Under the pieces are notes generated by a model, which was not told the origin of the DNA, made no database searches, and worked only from the letters and a program-made list of their open reading frames with translations. Made by a program: the position numbers and the translations under genes. A stretch of 64,000 nt of DNA from Cyanophora paradoxa (Eukaryota > Glaucocystophyceae > Cyanophorales > Cyanophoraceae): positions 124,001 to 188,000 of the forward strand of contig QPMI01000038.1 of assembly GCA_004431415.1 (NCBI GenBank). Reading direction: 5' to 3'. This document shows, one piece after another, positions 1 to 11,478 of the stretch. The stretch's first letter is position 1, and the number at the start of each line of letters is the position of its first letter.

Positions 1-2560
1 GGGACGCGGTTTTCCTGGACCGCTTTGAGTTCCACGTCTCCCGCCTGCCGGGATACTACGTCAATGACCGCTGGCGCGCGTCCCAAAACACGGGGCCCGG
101 TCTTGATGTCGTTGAGCCCGTGCCTGCCCACGCACGCTGGCTGATGTCGTGCTGGTTCAGCGGACGCACTGGTCCGGGAACCGTGCCCTTTGTTCCGTAC
201 TCGGAACAACAGCTGCCCGAAGAAGTTCGCTTCTTCTACGGGCGCGTCCGCGCGCTGCACCCGGGTTGCGAGGGTCTCGTCTGCGAGCTCGCCCCCATGT
301 ACCCCCCGGACCTGAACATCTCCGAAGTTGTTCAGCGGGCCGCCGCAAAGATGGACGCGGACTCCTGGCTGAGCCAGGAGGTTCGGCTGTACGACAACGC
401 CGTCGAAGGGGCCTCTTGGACCCTGGGCGAAATCGACTTCCCCGTCGAGGGCGCGGAAGTCGTCATCCGCTCTCTGCCGTTCGTGCGGTGGATCGACGAC
501 TGGGCCGGCGCCGTTCGCGCGAACGAGCGCGACGCCGCGGGCGACACGCCCATGGTCGAGGCCACAGCCGCCGCCTCCGCCTCGAGCGCCGCTGCCGCCG
601 GTCCTCCGAGCCCCCGGCTCCGGACCCGCAAGCCCCTCCGGGCTCGCGCACTTGGTACGACGGCACGCTCGAGCGCCTGCGGTACTGCGAAAAGTACTGC
701 GTGCTGCTCCCGGACCCGCTCGGGGCGGGCTCCGCAACCAACACGTTGCCCGAGCAGCAGCCCTGGGGCGCAATCCCCGCCTCCGTACTCTCATGTACGG
801 CGAGAACGGGCCACGGGACTGCGGCCCCGTGTTTAACCCGGGCACACACCTGCAAACGCGCTTCCACCCGGACGCGCTCGACGCCGATGCTGCTCTGCAC
901 AGCCTCGCCTCGACGGTCCTTGGAAACGTCGAAGGGCATAACCGCGGCATCCCTGCCGCGATTTTGCTCTACGGGCCGCCGGTCCCGCCGACTCCGACCA
1001 CCCTCGAGGGTGCGGACGTCCAGGGCCTGCCCTACGTGCTCGCGATGATGGGGCTCGATGAGCACATCACTAAGTGGGTCTCCTCGGAGCCCGCTCTCCC
1101 GCTCCGTGAGGACGGGCCGATCACGAAGGCGTACGCCACGCTGAACACGGTCATGCACCACACGTGTCGCATGTCCTACGCGTACCTGCACCGGCCGCAC
1201 CAGTTCAACCCCCACGCGGGGCCGAACCGTGCACCACCGCGCAGTCGCGTGGTCGCGTTCAAGGACCCGCGCTTCGGCCGCAAGTTCGGCATCCGCGTAG
1301 TCGCGCAAGCCGACTCGCGCGTGCGCATGCTCGTCCCCGGCGAGCCGGTCCTAAGCTCCGAGCGTGCCTTCGCGGCTGAGCTCGATGCGAACGCCCTCGA
1401 CGTCCTCGGCGACGCCGCCGGGAAGAACGCCATCCGCGTCACGCTGGGCCCCGCCCACGTCGCGATGCAGTACCCCTCCGAGGCGGAGGCGCGTCGCCAG
1501 CTCGACCGCTTGCCGCCCCGCGTCTTTACGCTGGGGTACGAGTCCAGCCGGCCGCCGGTGAACCCGATGCACAAGGGACGCGGATGCACCCGCTCGTCTG
1601 CCCCATCGTCACCGAGAACGGCGCCACGTGGGCACCGCTGCCGACTCGTGAGTTCGTCGCATCCCTGCTTGCGGGTATGTGAACCACTTGGCCGGCTGGA
1701 TCCTCGGCCACGAGCTGCCTGAGCCCCGGCGCCCGGCGCCGGTGGCAGGGTACAACGTGCAGATGCACGTCGTGGGGCCGACCGCGGCCTATGAGTTCTT
1801 GCGGGATATCTGCTATCGCGGTGACCGCAATACTCTGAGCGCTGACAAGCGCGGTAGCCACATGCGCACGGTCGATGGTGACGAGCTTTACGCTGTCTAC
1901 CACACCGTCAAAGACAAAGTCCCTACGGACATTGTCGACGAGTACGCGGCCCTCGTTCTGGCCTCCCAGCTTCCGCTGGCGACCCTGTTCTGGTTCTCCA
2001 TGCCAGACCTTCCCGCCCGACCGCTGTCGCCACATCGTGGCTCGACAATGCGCCGGCGTCGAAGAAGCAGCTCGCAGACGCGATGCTGCAGATCTGGGTT
2101 TGCCCGCGACGACTCAGCTTCGCGCACTGCTCGCAAAGCATGAGGACACTGTCGGCTGCTTGGATGTTCGCCTCCTTGAGCGCATCCTGCCCGCCCGTAC
2201 CACCGCGCACGGCATGCGCGAGTTCTGTCACGTCGACCGTGACACGTGGGCCGCCCGGCATCTCTCGCATGCTGGCGAGGATCACATGCTCCACGGCCAG
2301 GAAGCCACCTCGCGGGCTCTCCTGAGCTGGGTTCAGAAGATCAATGATGTCCTCTGGCCCATCATGACGAGCGCACGCCCGCCGTGCCTCTTGGTCTCCG
2401 ACCTTTGGCCGGCGCCGGCTTTCGACACGGTCGCTAAGCCGGATGCGCCCTTCCCCGCACCTGCGGATGCGCCCGACCTGGGCACCACGGTAATGGCGGT
2501 CACGCCGTTCCATTACCGGATGTCGGCTGCCCTCCTCATGCACTGGAGCGGGCGCCGCCC
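1..2560 (+). pseudogene. 5' ORF of the gypsy element, unrecognised, frameshifted
   Basis: Good-looking coding sequence passes through at least four frames: about 120-640, 780-1590, 1679-2030 and 2085-2530. The residues include recognisable globular stretches such as RWIDDWAGAV near 485 and KAYATLNTVM near 1125, not low-complexity sequence. I do not recognise the family. Its position before the proline-rich gag-like section suggests either an extended Gag or an additional ORF, which is unusual for Ty3/gypsy. Start and true frame joins cannot be fixed because the beginning lies outside the window. Confidence 0.45.
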
Positions 2561-2704
2561 GAGGTCATCCCGAAGACCCTGCGGGCCCAGGTCCGGGGTG
2601 ACTCGACGCCCAAGAAGGCAAAGGACGAAGCGTCCTCTGCCTCGGGCACAACGGGCTCCGGGTCGCGCGAGCCGAGCCCCGCTCCCCGCGCCTCCCGCTC
2701 GCCG

Positions 2705-4400
2705 GTGCCTGAACGGCGCCGTGCGTCCCGCACGCCGCAAGGCGCGAAGCGGCAGCACCCGGAAGCCGAGCGCCGCGAGGCTCGCTCGGCCCCGCCGCGC
2801 GAGTCCTCCTCCCGGTCCCCCGCCGACCGTGCGCGCGGTGGCCGTGCCCGTGAAGGCACTCACCGGGACCGGCGCGTGATGCACGGCAACCGCGTCACGG
2901 TGACCGCTTCGACCGCGCCTGCGGCGAGCGACGCCGACGACTTCGCCGGCCTCGATGACGCAGCGTTCGCTGCCGTCGCACGTGAGCACGGCCTCGAGCT
3001 CGAGGACGCGCCCGCACCGGCGCCCACGCCGGAGGAGACGCGCGCCCGCCTCCTAGCCGAAGCCGAGCGCCGCAACAAGCGGGCTCGCGTTGCACCCAGC
3101 GGTGTCCCGCCGGCTGACGTCGCGGCGTACCCGCCATTCCCCATGGGCCCGCCGCCGCCGCGGCCCACCTGGGGCGGGCCGCCACCGGCCCTGATGCCTC
3201 AGATGCCCGGAGGCGGCGGCTACTATTGGCCGCCGGGCATGATGTACGGGCCGCCGATGCCGGGCGTGACCGCCCCTGCTGGCCCCGGCGCGCCGGCGCC
3301 CGGCGACAGCGCCGGTGCAGCCCACTACCAAGCCGCCAAAAACTGGCGCGCTCGCTTGCGCCTCCTGCTCGAGGCTGGCAACGAAGCAAGCCCGCCGCTT
3401 CTGTCCGAAGTCCTGGACGAGATTGCGACCGCCGCCGGTCACAATCTTCCGGGCACGACGCTGCCCAGCGGCGCCTCGTGGGCGGCCCTCAACGTCGCCG
3501 CGACGATTTGGGCTGCGGCCGTTCCCAGCTTGGAACAGTTCGATCGGATCGAATCCGAGCTGCTCCGGCTGATTGGGCAGGCCCAGGCGCGCCAGGCCGA
3601 GGGCCGCTGCCGTCCTGGCGCCCGCGCCGTCCTCCGTGTCTACGGGGACGATGACGGCGAGGACGACTTCGCGACGCGCGCTGCACTGCAGCCGCGGTCC
3701 ATCGCCGAAAGCGTCCTGGCGGCTGCGCCCAGGGAGCCGCAGCCCCTCACGGACGGGCCGGACCGGAAAACCTCTGCAGCCCCGCAGAGTCGGTCCGCGG
3801 CGTTGCACGCCAGCAACAGCCGGCAGCGCTCGTCGCTGCACTTCCCCACGCCCGCCGCCGACCCTGGTGACCTCACCGGGTACGGCCCGGACCGCCCGTC
3901 GGACCTCGCGGTCCCGGAGTCCCCCGAAGGCGCGCCGCCCGGCGGCCTCAACGCCCCTATCCCGATTGCGCATGTGATCGATGGGATCTCGGGCCGCCCG
4001 CACGATTTCCGGCGCCTGCAGCTGCAGTGCCCAGGATTCGTCTACGCCCTGAATGCTGACGGCACTCTCGGCGCTAGCACGCGTGTCCAAATCCTCTTTG
4101 ACACCGGCGCTATGGGCGAAGTTGGCGAGAAGCGCCACATGCCCCGGGCACCCGGTACACGGGTGTGAAGGTCCTGAGGGCCTTCCTGCACCACGCCACG
4201 ATCACGGCCGAAATCGCGCACGTCGTGCTGCGCTTCGGTGACGTGTACGTCTCGCGGGCCGTGTACGTCGTCCCCGACGGCTCCCTGGGCCCCAATGCCG
4301 ACCTGCTCGTGGGCATCGGCACGATCATGATGGTCGAGGGGCGGATAGACACGACCAGCTCTGGCTGGTGCCTGCACGCGCGCGACGCGCAATTCCGCCC
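2705..4400 (+). pseudogene. gag-like proline-rich region with retropepsin, frameshifted
   Basis: One frame runs to 4168. It holds an Arg/Ala-rich start, a proline/glycine-rich stretch (about 3130-3290) and a helical section (about 3320-3600). The aspartic protease active site FDTGA lies at about 4098-4112. The frame then breaks and the protease continues in another frame at about 4165-4350, with the typical late motif reading LLVGIGTIM. The domain is therefore complete but split by an indel. No CCHC zinc knuckle was seen in Gag. Role by family: Gag packages the RNA and the protease matures Gag-Pol. Confidence 0.6.
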
Positions 4401-5610
4401 CCACGTGATCCCTTTTTGCTGCCCGGACAAACGAAGGGGCCTCTCCTTGTCCGGGTCCTTCGCCCTGTCGTCCTGAAGGACGCGCGCGAGTGGATGGTCC
4501 GCTGCGTGATTGACGGCCCTGCGCCGCCTGCGGACCAGGCTCCGACGCTCGCCGTCGGGCCGGCGCCCGACTCCTTGTCGGCGCTCGGGTACTCGCGCCC
4601 ACCAGCTGCACCGGCGCCCAGCCGCGGGCGGCAGCCTGCATGTGCGGCTATTAAATCCCGCCAATGAGCCCGTCCTGCTGCCAGCAGGGGCCGTTGTTGC
4701 GGTGGCGGAGGCTAACAACCTGCCGCCCGGCGACTTCGGGTATGACCCGCCACCAGACGATGCGCCCGTGCGCGCAGTCGCCGATACTTTCATCCGCACG
4801 CTGCGAGCCTTTTACCCTAAACGGGGCCAAGGCTTCCGCTCGATGCGTCGCCGGGCCAATCGAACGGCCGCGGCTTATATGGCAGCTGAGGGCGCGCCGA
4901 CGCCCAGCACCCTGCCCCGGGGCCTATCTTTGCGGCACCCGCCGCCGGCAGTCCGATGCGACTGCAGCCACCGGGCAGGAGCCTGCGCCGAGCGCACCTC
5001 CGCTGTTTGTCCGCATGATGCGCGACGACGACGACGAGGGCCATGAGGTCCCCATCGTCACGATGGAGGGCCTCGCGCTCCACGATGAGCCGGTGTCGTC
5101 CGACACCGACTCGGAGCTCGAGCGCGACGTCGGGTACCCGGGTTGGACCTCCCAGAGGAGCGTGAACGAACCCGGCCGGCCCGCCGCGCCGAGCGCGCCG
5201 CACGCCGCCGCGCCCGCGCGGCGCGCGTTGCGCGTCAAGGGGCTAACGTAGTCCCAACCAATCCCTCCGGGGATCAAATAAATCTCGCTGCCGACGCAGC
5301 CGAGCAGCCGGCGCCTGCGCCGAGCACAGCTGCTGCCCGCCCGCGACGGCACCAGCGCCGCTGGACGGCCCTGGCTGCTCCGTCCGTACCACGGACGCGC
5401 CGGGCGCGCCTTCTGCAGCCGAGTCCTCTGCCGCGCGCGGCAGGGACAAGGGCAAGGCGCCGCTGCGAGCCGCCCCTCCGGGCCCAGCGCCTGGACCCTC
5501 CCATGGCGGCCCCCGCGGGCGCCTCCGGAAACGACGGGGACGTCGTCTTCCGAAGAGGAGGAGTGGAACCGAGCACGTGCTAAAATCCCGGAATGCGGCT
5601 CGCATCCGGC
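4400..5610 (+). other. Linker between protease and reverse transcriptase of the gypsy element
   Basis: Open frames overlap (4510-5046, 4664-5251) and encode Ala/Pro/Arg-rich sequence with an acidic patch (MMRDDDDEG near 5013). No domain is recognised. It is probably the Pol linker with several frame breaks. Confidence 0.4.
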
Positions 5611-5612
5611 GA

Positions 5613-6612
5613 TGAGCACTGCTGAACGCGCCGAGCTCGAGGCTCTGCTCAAGCGCTATTCGTGCGCGTTCGCCGACTCGGTCACGGCCACCGAGGGCAC
5701 GGCCAACCTCCTCCACTACGAGCACGTGATCCGATTGACCTCACGGCTGCCCGTCTTCACGCCCCGCGGCGTGTAAGCCCGCACGCCGAGGCCTCCGCCC
5801 GTGCTGAAATAAAGCGGCTCCTTGAGCTGGGCTTGATCCAGCCCTCGCAAGCCGCCTACGGCTCGCCGGTCGTGCTCGCTCCTAAGAAGGACGGCACCTG
5901 GCGGTTCTGCGTCGATTACCGACGCTTAAATGCAATCACCGAGCGCGACGTCTTTCCGCTGCCGCGGATCGACGATCAGCTGGACCGCCTGCGGGGGTCC
6001 ATGATCTTCTCGACCGTCGACGCGACGGCGGGCTTCTGGCAGCTGCCGCTGGACCCTGCGTCCCGGCAGTACACGGCCTTCGTGGTGCCCTGGGGCCACT
6101 ACGAGTGGCGCGTGACCCCGTTTGGCGTGACCAACGGGCCGGCCGCCTTCTCGCGCGCCGTGACCGCCATCCTCGGCCCCCTGCTCACGACTTGCGTCAC
6201 CGCTTATATCGACGATATAACGGTATTCTCGCCGAGCGTGCCCCAGCACCTGCTGGACCTCGAGGCCTTGTTCCGCGCAATCATGCCGGCGAACTTGCGC
6301 CTGAAGCCCTCCAAGTGCCGCTTCGGGGTGGCTGAGGTTGCCCTGCTCGGGCACCTCGTCTCGGCCGAGGGGATCCGCCAGGACCCCGCGAAGCTGGCGT
6401 TCATTCGCCAGTACCCGCCGCCAGCGAACGCTGACCAATTGAGGTCGTTCCTGGGCTTGGCCGGGTACTACCGGCGGTTCGTGAACGGGTTTGCCCGTGT
6501 CACCCACCCTTTGCAGCGCCTGCTGCTTCGGGACGCCGTGTGGCAATGGACCGAGGTCCACCAAGCCGCCTTCGAGGCGCTGAAGGCTGCCCTGCTCGAG
6601 GATCTGGTACTC
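5613..6612 (+). pseudogene. Reverse transcriptase domain of gypsy Pol
   Basis: A pre-RT segment (about 5613-5745, ending HVIRLT) leads, after a frame break near 5755, into a full RT. It contains GLIQPS, YGSPVVLAPKKDGTWRF, VDYRRLNAIT, FSTVDATAGFWQL, the fingers/palm motif TPFGVTNGPAAF and the catalytic box AYIDDITVFS at about 6202-6231. The catalytic box is YIDD rather than the commoner YVDD or YADD. The thumb/connection follows with FLGLAGYYRRF. The frame breaks again near 6612 just before RNase H. By family it copies the element RNA into DNA in the cytoplasmic particle. Confidence 0.85.
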
Positions 6613-8126
6613 GGTACCCGGATTTCGAGCGGCCCTTCATCCTGTCGACCGACGCGTCGACGTACGCCATCGGCGCGATCCTGTCGCAGTCCGACGGCGG
6701 CTCGCCCGCCCGTGAGCGGCCCATCGCGTTCATCAGCCGAACGCTGGCGCCCGCTGAGCGGAATTACACCGCCACCGAGCTCGAGTGCTTGGCGGTTGTA
6801 TGGGCAATAAAATACTGGCGGCACTTCCTCTTGGGAGGGCCCCAGTTCCTGGTCCGGACGGACCACCAAGCGCTCCAGTGGCTGCGCTCGCGCGAGGCGA
6901 CCTCTGGGAGGCTGGGACGCTGGTCCCTCCTCCTGCAGTCCTACGACTTCGTCGTAGAGTACCGCGCGGGGCGCAATAACGGAGGGCCCGACGCCTGCTC
7001 GCGGCCCCCGTTGAACCACCCGGTTCTCGCCCCTGGCGGCGCCGACGGCAGCTCAGCCGCGCCTGACGCGCTGGCTGGCGCTGCGGGGCATGGCGTGCCC
7101 CAGCCCGGCGACCTCGATGAGCCGCTGCCGCTGTTTGCAGTCGCTCTGGGCGCCGAGGGCGCTGCGGACGCCCGGGTTGCCGTGGAAGCCCCGCCGGGCC
7201 CCCGCCTGACCGAGCTGGCTGATGAGCCGGACGAGGCCGCGCTGCCGGGCCCCGCCCATGCGCCTGGGCCCGCCGAGGCCGAAACGCCGGCGGCCCCGCC
7301 GAGTCGGGCGGAGATCCTCGTCGCGAGGCGACAGGCCCGTCTCCGGCGCCAGCTCGCCTTCGAGGGCGCTCCCGCCGCGAGGCGAGACGTCCAGCCCGCC
7401 CAGGGGCCGCGTCCACGCGGACGCGCGCGCCGCCTGAGGCCTTCCGAGAGGGCTCCGACGATGAGCCCGTCTCCCTCTCCGAGCGCGCGCCAGAGCCGCG
7501 CCGGCGGACGCCGAAGACGAGCCCCAGGGGGCCCGGCGCCGCCCGAACCCCGAGCCCCTGCCGCTGGGCAGGAGGCGCCCCTGCCCGCAGCCCTGCAGCT
7601 GCCGCAGGCCGGCCCGCCGACCCGGCGCGGCCGCAAGCCGACCACCTGGGCCGCGATGCGGCAGGAGGTTGACGAGTGGCACCGCCTCGCTGTCGAGCAG
7701 GGCCTGCCGCCGGCCCCGCGCTCTCCGAGCCACCGCCGGCTCCCGAGGCCGACCCCATGGAGCTGGGCTCCGATGGCGAGGTCGCCCCGCCCGTGCCGGG
7801 GCCTGAGGCCCCGCGCGAGGCGTCCGAGCTTGAGCTCGACGAGGACGGGTTCCCCGTTACCCTCCTCGATCGCGTACGCCGCCGGCTCCCGTCGGGACCG
7901 CGGCGCTACGAGGGGCCTGTCGCGCCCCTGCCGCGCGACCAGCGTCCGCCTGAGGCCCCGCGCCGGGGCAAGACGCCCCGCAAGGCCGACAACCCGCGCC
8001 ACTGGCGCTGCGGCCCGTCGCTGTACCCCGTCAGGACGATCCCGACGAGGGGCCCGAGGGCGGCGCCCCGGCGGCGTCGTCCTCCGCGGCTGCGTCGACC
8101 ACTGCGGCGACAGCGGGCTCATCTGA
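6612..8126 (+). pseudogene. RNase H domain and Ala/Pro-rich Pol linker
   Basis: After the frame break the sequence reads FILSTDAS (catalytic Asp), IAFISRTL, ELECLAVVWAI (catalytic Glu) and RTDHQALQWL (catalytic Asp). These are the normal Ty3/gypsy RNase H motifs, at about 6630-6900. YDFVVEYRAG and NGGPDACSR end the domain. A long Ala/Pro/Arg-rich linker follows to about 8126. It is far longer than the usual spacer before integrase and breaks frame near 7680 and again before 8275. Confidence 0.75.
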
Positions 8127-8274
8127 GCCGCCGGCTGCCCCTGAGGCGCCCTCGAGCGGCGACGCCGGCTCGAGCGGCGGCCCAGCCGCGGGCCTGGAAC
8201 GGGAGCTCCTCTCGTCCAGCGCCATCGCCCCTGGCCCTGAGCTGGGCGAGGTCCGAGACCGCCGCAAGCCGCGC

Positions 8275-9804
8275 TTGCTGGAGCTGGTCCAGGACACCTG
8301 GGATTGCGCGCCGCCGCCTTCCCTTGACGGGCCCCTGCCCGAGGCCCTGCGCCACATGTTCCCCGCGCGGCGAGTCCGGCTGCTCGCTGCGCAGAAGGCG
8401 GACTCGCTGTGCCGCAAGCTGTTCTCCTGGCACGAGAACGGCGTGAACGAGGCGCGCTGCACGCGCGCCTCCTGCCAGACGGGCGACTGCTACCTCTGCA
8501 GTCAGGCCAAGGCGGCCTTCGTCAAATTCGCCCAGAAATTTGACGTGGACACAGACGGCGTGCTCGTCCGCCGCCCGGCCGCGCCCCACGGGCGCTTCGT
8601 GCCCGTCCTGCCTGAGTCCTGGCAGGACCGCGTCCTGTACGCGTACCACGATGGGTGGGGCCACCGCGGCGCCTCGATCGTCGCCCGCCGGATCCTGCTG
8701 AGGTTCTGGTGGCCGGGCATGCTTGCGGCAGTCGCTCGCTACGTGCGGAGCTGCCATTGCTGCCAGTTCGCCAAGGCTGTGAAGCCGCGGCGAACCGCGA
8801 TCGCAGTCATCGAGGCCGAGGGCCGGAATGACTTGTGGCAGGTGGACGTGTTCCACCTTGACCCGACGCCGCGCGGCAACCGGTATTTGGTTGCCTGGGT
8901 GAACGCGTGGGACAAGTACACGCGGCTGTACCCGAAAGCCGACCTGGACGGCTGGTCCATGCTCGAAATGGGCCGAGACTTCGTCTCGAATGAGGGCGTG
9001 CCGCTGCGCCTCCTCATGGACAACGGGTCCAGCCTGAAGGGCGGCCCGTTCAACGAGTACTTCCGGAAGCTCGGGACTCGTTTCATTTACGCCGCTGCGT
9101 ACCACCATTCGACGAATGGGCTGGTAGAGCGGCTGGGGGGCGTCGTGAAGACGCTGCTCCACGCGGCGTGCCGCGCCGAGCGCGAGCCGATGCACGAGTG
9201 GGACCAGCACGTGCACGAGGTGCAGCTGGCGCTCCGCACGACCGTGCACGCGGCCACGGGCTACTCGCCCGCGCTCCTGCACCTGGGGCACGAGCTCACG
9301 CTGCCCGCGGACGTGCGCTTCGGGGTCGAGATGCTCGACACCCTTAGCTACGCCGACTACGTGTCAATCGTAGTGCGTTCCGCGAAGAGCCGCGAGGCTG
9401 CAGTGCGCGAGTACCGCCGCTGGTACCGCCGCCAAATGGTGCACCGGACGGGTGACCTGCCGGACCGCCGCCGCTTCGGCGTGGGCGACAAAGTCCTGTG
9501 CTGGCTGGGCGACCGTGACAAGGGGTTGTTCAACTCCTGGGTCGGCCCTTTCACCGTCATGAGCGTGCACCCGGGCGGGTACACGTACGTCGTACGTGGC
9601 CTTGCGCGGCCCTACGGCGCGGTGGGCGCCGGCCGCCAGAAGGCGCGCGACACCCGTGAGACGATCGTGCATATCGACTGCATGATCCCGTTCCGCGTGC
9701 GAGACGCGAACGCGCCTGCACGGCCGGCCCGAGGGCGGCCCAAGGCGGCGGGTGGGCCGGCTGCCGCGGCCGCAGCGCCGGCGGCTCCGGCGGGAGCGGC
9801 TTAA
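8275..9804 (+). CDS. Ty3/gypsy integrase (509 aa open frame)
   Basis: This is the best-preserved piece of the element, open for 509 codons. The N-terminal zinc finger is of HHCC type, with its paired cysteines in SCHCCQ at about 8751-8768. The catalytic core shows WQVDVF (D1), LLMDNGSS (D2) and GLVERL (E) with exactly 35 residues between D2 and E. A C-terminal GPFTVMSV/YVVRGL segment is SH3-like. An Ala/Pro tail rich in PAAAAA ends the protein. No chromodomain is evident. By family it joins the cDNA ends to host DNA; here it is most likely fused to the upstream Pol sections before the frame breaks. Confidence 0.85.
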   Translation: MLELVQDTWDCAPPPSLDGPLPEALRHMFPARRVRLLAAQKADSLCRKLFSWHENGVNEARCTRASCQTGDCYLCSQAKAAFVKFAQKFDVDTDGVLVRRPAAPHGRFVPVLPESWQDRVLYAYHDGWGHRGASIVARRILLRFWWPGMLAAVARYVRSCHCCQFAKAVKPRRTAIAVIEAEGRNDLWQVDVFHLDPTPRGNRYLVAWVNAWDKYTRLYPKADLDGWSMLEMGRDFVSNEGVPLRLLMDNGSSLKGGPFNEYFRKLGTRFIYAAAYHHSTNGLVERLGGVVKTLLHAACRAEREPMHEWDQHVHEVQLALRTTVHAATGYSPALLHLGHELTLPADVRFGVEMLDTLSYADYVSIVVRSAKSREAAVREYRRWYRRQMVHRTGDLPDRRRFGVGDKVLCWLGDRDKGLFNSWVGPFTVMSVHPGGYTYVVRGLARPYGAVGAGRQKARDTRETIVHIDCMIPFRVRDANAPARPARGRPKAAGGPAAAAAAPAAPAGAA

Positions 9805-11111
9805 GGGAAAGCCGGCTCCGAGCCGCGTCCCGACCCCACGCGAGGGCAAGGACATGAGAGCGGCTGCGCTAGCCCCTTGGCAGCGCTGAGCAAGAGATCG
9901 CCCGAGGCGGGCTGGATCGACGGGCCTCAGAGCCCCGCGCACAACGCGAAAGCCCCGAGCCGAGAGAAGAGGCTGCGGGCGGCCGTCAGCCTTGAGCACA
10001 GCTCGGCGCGGTGACAGGGTGCGAGTCCCTTGTAAAGACCCGGGCAAATTGGATGAGCCGCGGGCGGCCGGTGGCCTTGAGCACAGCTCGGCACGGTGAC
10101 AGGGCTGGGGCCCTCCGAAGACCTAGCCGAGCCCTAGGACGCGCCTCGCGTCTGCAGAAGGGTCGGTAGGCGGCTGTGACGCCGAGTTCTGCCTCGGGTA
10201 CAGCGACAGGGGATGTCCATTCCCCTCCGTGTAAGACCTGGCGGTGTACCAGGGCGCGCCTTGCGCCGGTGGGGTACACGCAGGCGGTCGTTACGCCGGA
10301 TCCCACTCCGGGTACGACGACTGGGGACGCAAAAATTCCCCCATTCAGGGCTCTGCACCGGGGACGCTCGGTGGCAGTTCGCCTGGGAGGGTCACGTCCC
10401 TCTCGCAATGGACGTGCATGCACGGGTCGGGCAGGGCACCTGCCGTCACGAGTGACGGTGGTTTGAGCCCTGTGGGCGGCGCCTAGCCTCGCCCTGGAGA
10501 TCCCTAGCTCCACCGCCGTCGGGGTCCCCCGATTCGATGCCGTGCAATTGCTGTGGGAGCGCGGCTTGTGCCTAGGCAGCGTCGCACGACCGGCTGCATA
10601 TCCCTAAGCGCTGGGACGGGCATATTGCTGTGGGCTATCGAGCGCCATCGCGACGCTACGCCCCGCGTTGCTGTTGCAGCGTGCGCTCTTGCGGCTAACG
10701 TGCTGCGCGATGAGGGCAGGGCCCCCTCGGCTTCTGTCTCCGTACCGCTCGCCTCGTGCGGGTTTACCTGGGCCGCCGGCCCGAAGTTGGACCTTGCCCC
10801 TGGGCACTACACGCTGGAGTCGTACCGGCACCCGCCGGGCGACAGCCTTTTTCGATTCCCGGCAGTCGCCGGACGTAGACGGGCTCGGCGTCTTTTCGAT
10901 TCCCGGCAGTAGCCGGTGACGCCGACCGTGAGTGGCTCGGAGCCTTTTTCGATTCCCGGCAGTAGCCGGTAGCTCCGAGCGTTTGTGTATAGCGGCCGGG
11001 GTCGCGTTGTATAGAGAGCTCAGGCTCGATCAAATTCCTGGCTTCCCCGGCCCTCTCTCTGTTCGCCTTCGGGCGTAGACCCGCGCGGACGCGGGATCCG
11101 AGAGGAGGAGT
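9805..11111 (+). other. 3' untranslated tail of the gypsy element
   Basis: About 1.3 kb without a credible gene. Repeated phrases occur: GAGCACAGCTCGG at about 9994 and 10080, each followed by GGTGACAGGG. Between 10846 and 10970 a unit containing TTTTCGATTCCCGGCAGT is present three times. A purine tract (GAGAGGAGGAG) immediately precedes the LTR and is the likely plus-strand primer. Confidence 0.6.
10846..10970 (+). repeat. Three copies of a ~25-bp repeat with CCGGCAGTAGCCGG hairpins
   Basis: The phrase TTTTCGATTCCCGGCAGT, followed by AGCCGG or CGCCGG, occurs at about 10849, 10892 and 10947. Each copy contains a small inverted repeat (CCGGC..GCCGG). Confidence 0.8.
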
Positions 11112-11394
11112 TGTCGCATCCGACTTTACAGTGGATGCTCGATTGTGAGCCGCTAGGGCTCTAGATGATGTATGCAGCCTTCGTGCTGCTAGGCCGACGG
11201 CGCCTAGGCTAGTTAGAGCGCCGCGGTCATTTGTATGCGTGTGTCGGGGTACGCCGTAGTTGGACGGGTACACCCTCAGTCTACCATCACGGTGGCTAAC
11301 AGCAGCAGCACTCGCCAAACCCCGCCCTGCCGAGCTTGCACTCCGCACGGGCTTCTCGCGCGCACGATTAGACACACTAATCTCGCACGCGACA
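11112..11394 (+). repeat. 3' LTR of the gypsy element (283 bp)
   Basis: It starts TGTCGC directly after the purine tract and ends GCGACA, a perfect 6-bp terminal inversion of TG...CA type. The next five bases (AGTAG, 11395-11399) would be the right copy of a target duplication; the left copy is outside the window. Beyond it the composition changes at once to the AT-richer Polinton-like coding sequence. Confidence 0.75.
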
Positions 11395-11475
11395 AGTAGA
11401 AGGGTTGCCCTAAACTGCTTTGATGCAAAGAGATACATCTTACCAGATGGTATTAATTCTGTTCCTTTTAATTAA
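11395..11475 (+). pseudogene. C-terminal stub of the gene upstream of the Polinton-like integrase
   Basis: The last 26 codons (ending RYILPDGINSVPFN) are open up to a TAA at 11473-11475. They share the AT-richer codon use of the integrase gene, whose ATG follows three bases later. The rest is cut off by the gypsy LTR. The stub is too short to name. The tight spacing suggests two co-oriented genes of one viral or transposon unit. Confidence 0.45.
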
Positions 11476-11478
11476 GAG

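Larger units (their letters stand above)
1..11394 (+). mobile_element. Ty3/gypsy LTR retrotransposon, 5' end outside window
   Basis: Domains in order protease (about 4080), reverse transcriptase (about 5780-6610), RNase H (about 6630-7020) and integrase (8275-9804) give the Ty3/gypsy order (integrase last). A purine tract at 11099-11110 precedes a 283-bp sequence starting TGTCGC and ending GCGACA, which I read as the 3' LTR. The 5' LTR and primer site lie before the window. The reading frame breaks many times, so the copy is either degenerate or carries indel errors. It is inserted into the coding sequence of an older Polinton-like fragment that resumes at 11395. Confidence 0.9.

Noticed and set aside
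1-9804. Numerous 60-390-codon minus-strand ORFs across the gypsy element
   Set aside because: They are shadows of the GC-rich plus-strand coding sequence and show no domains.
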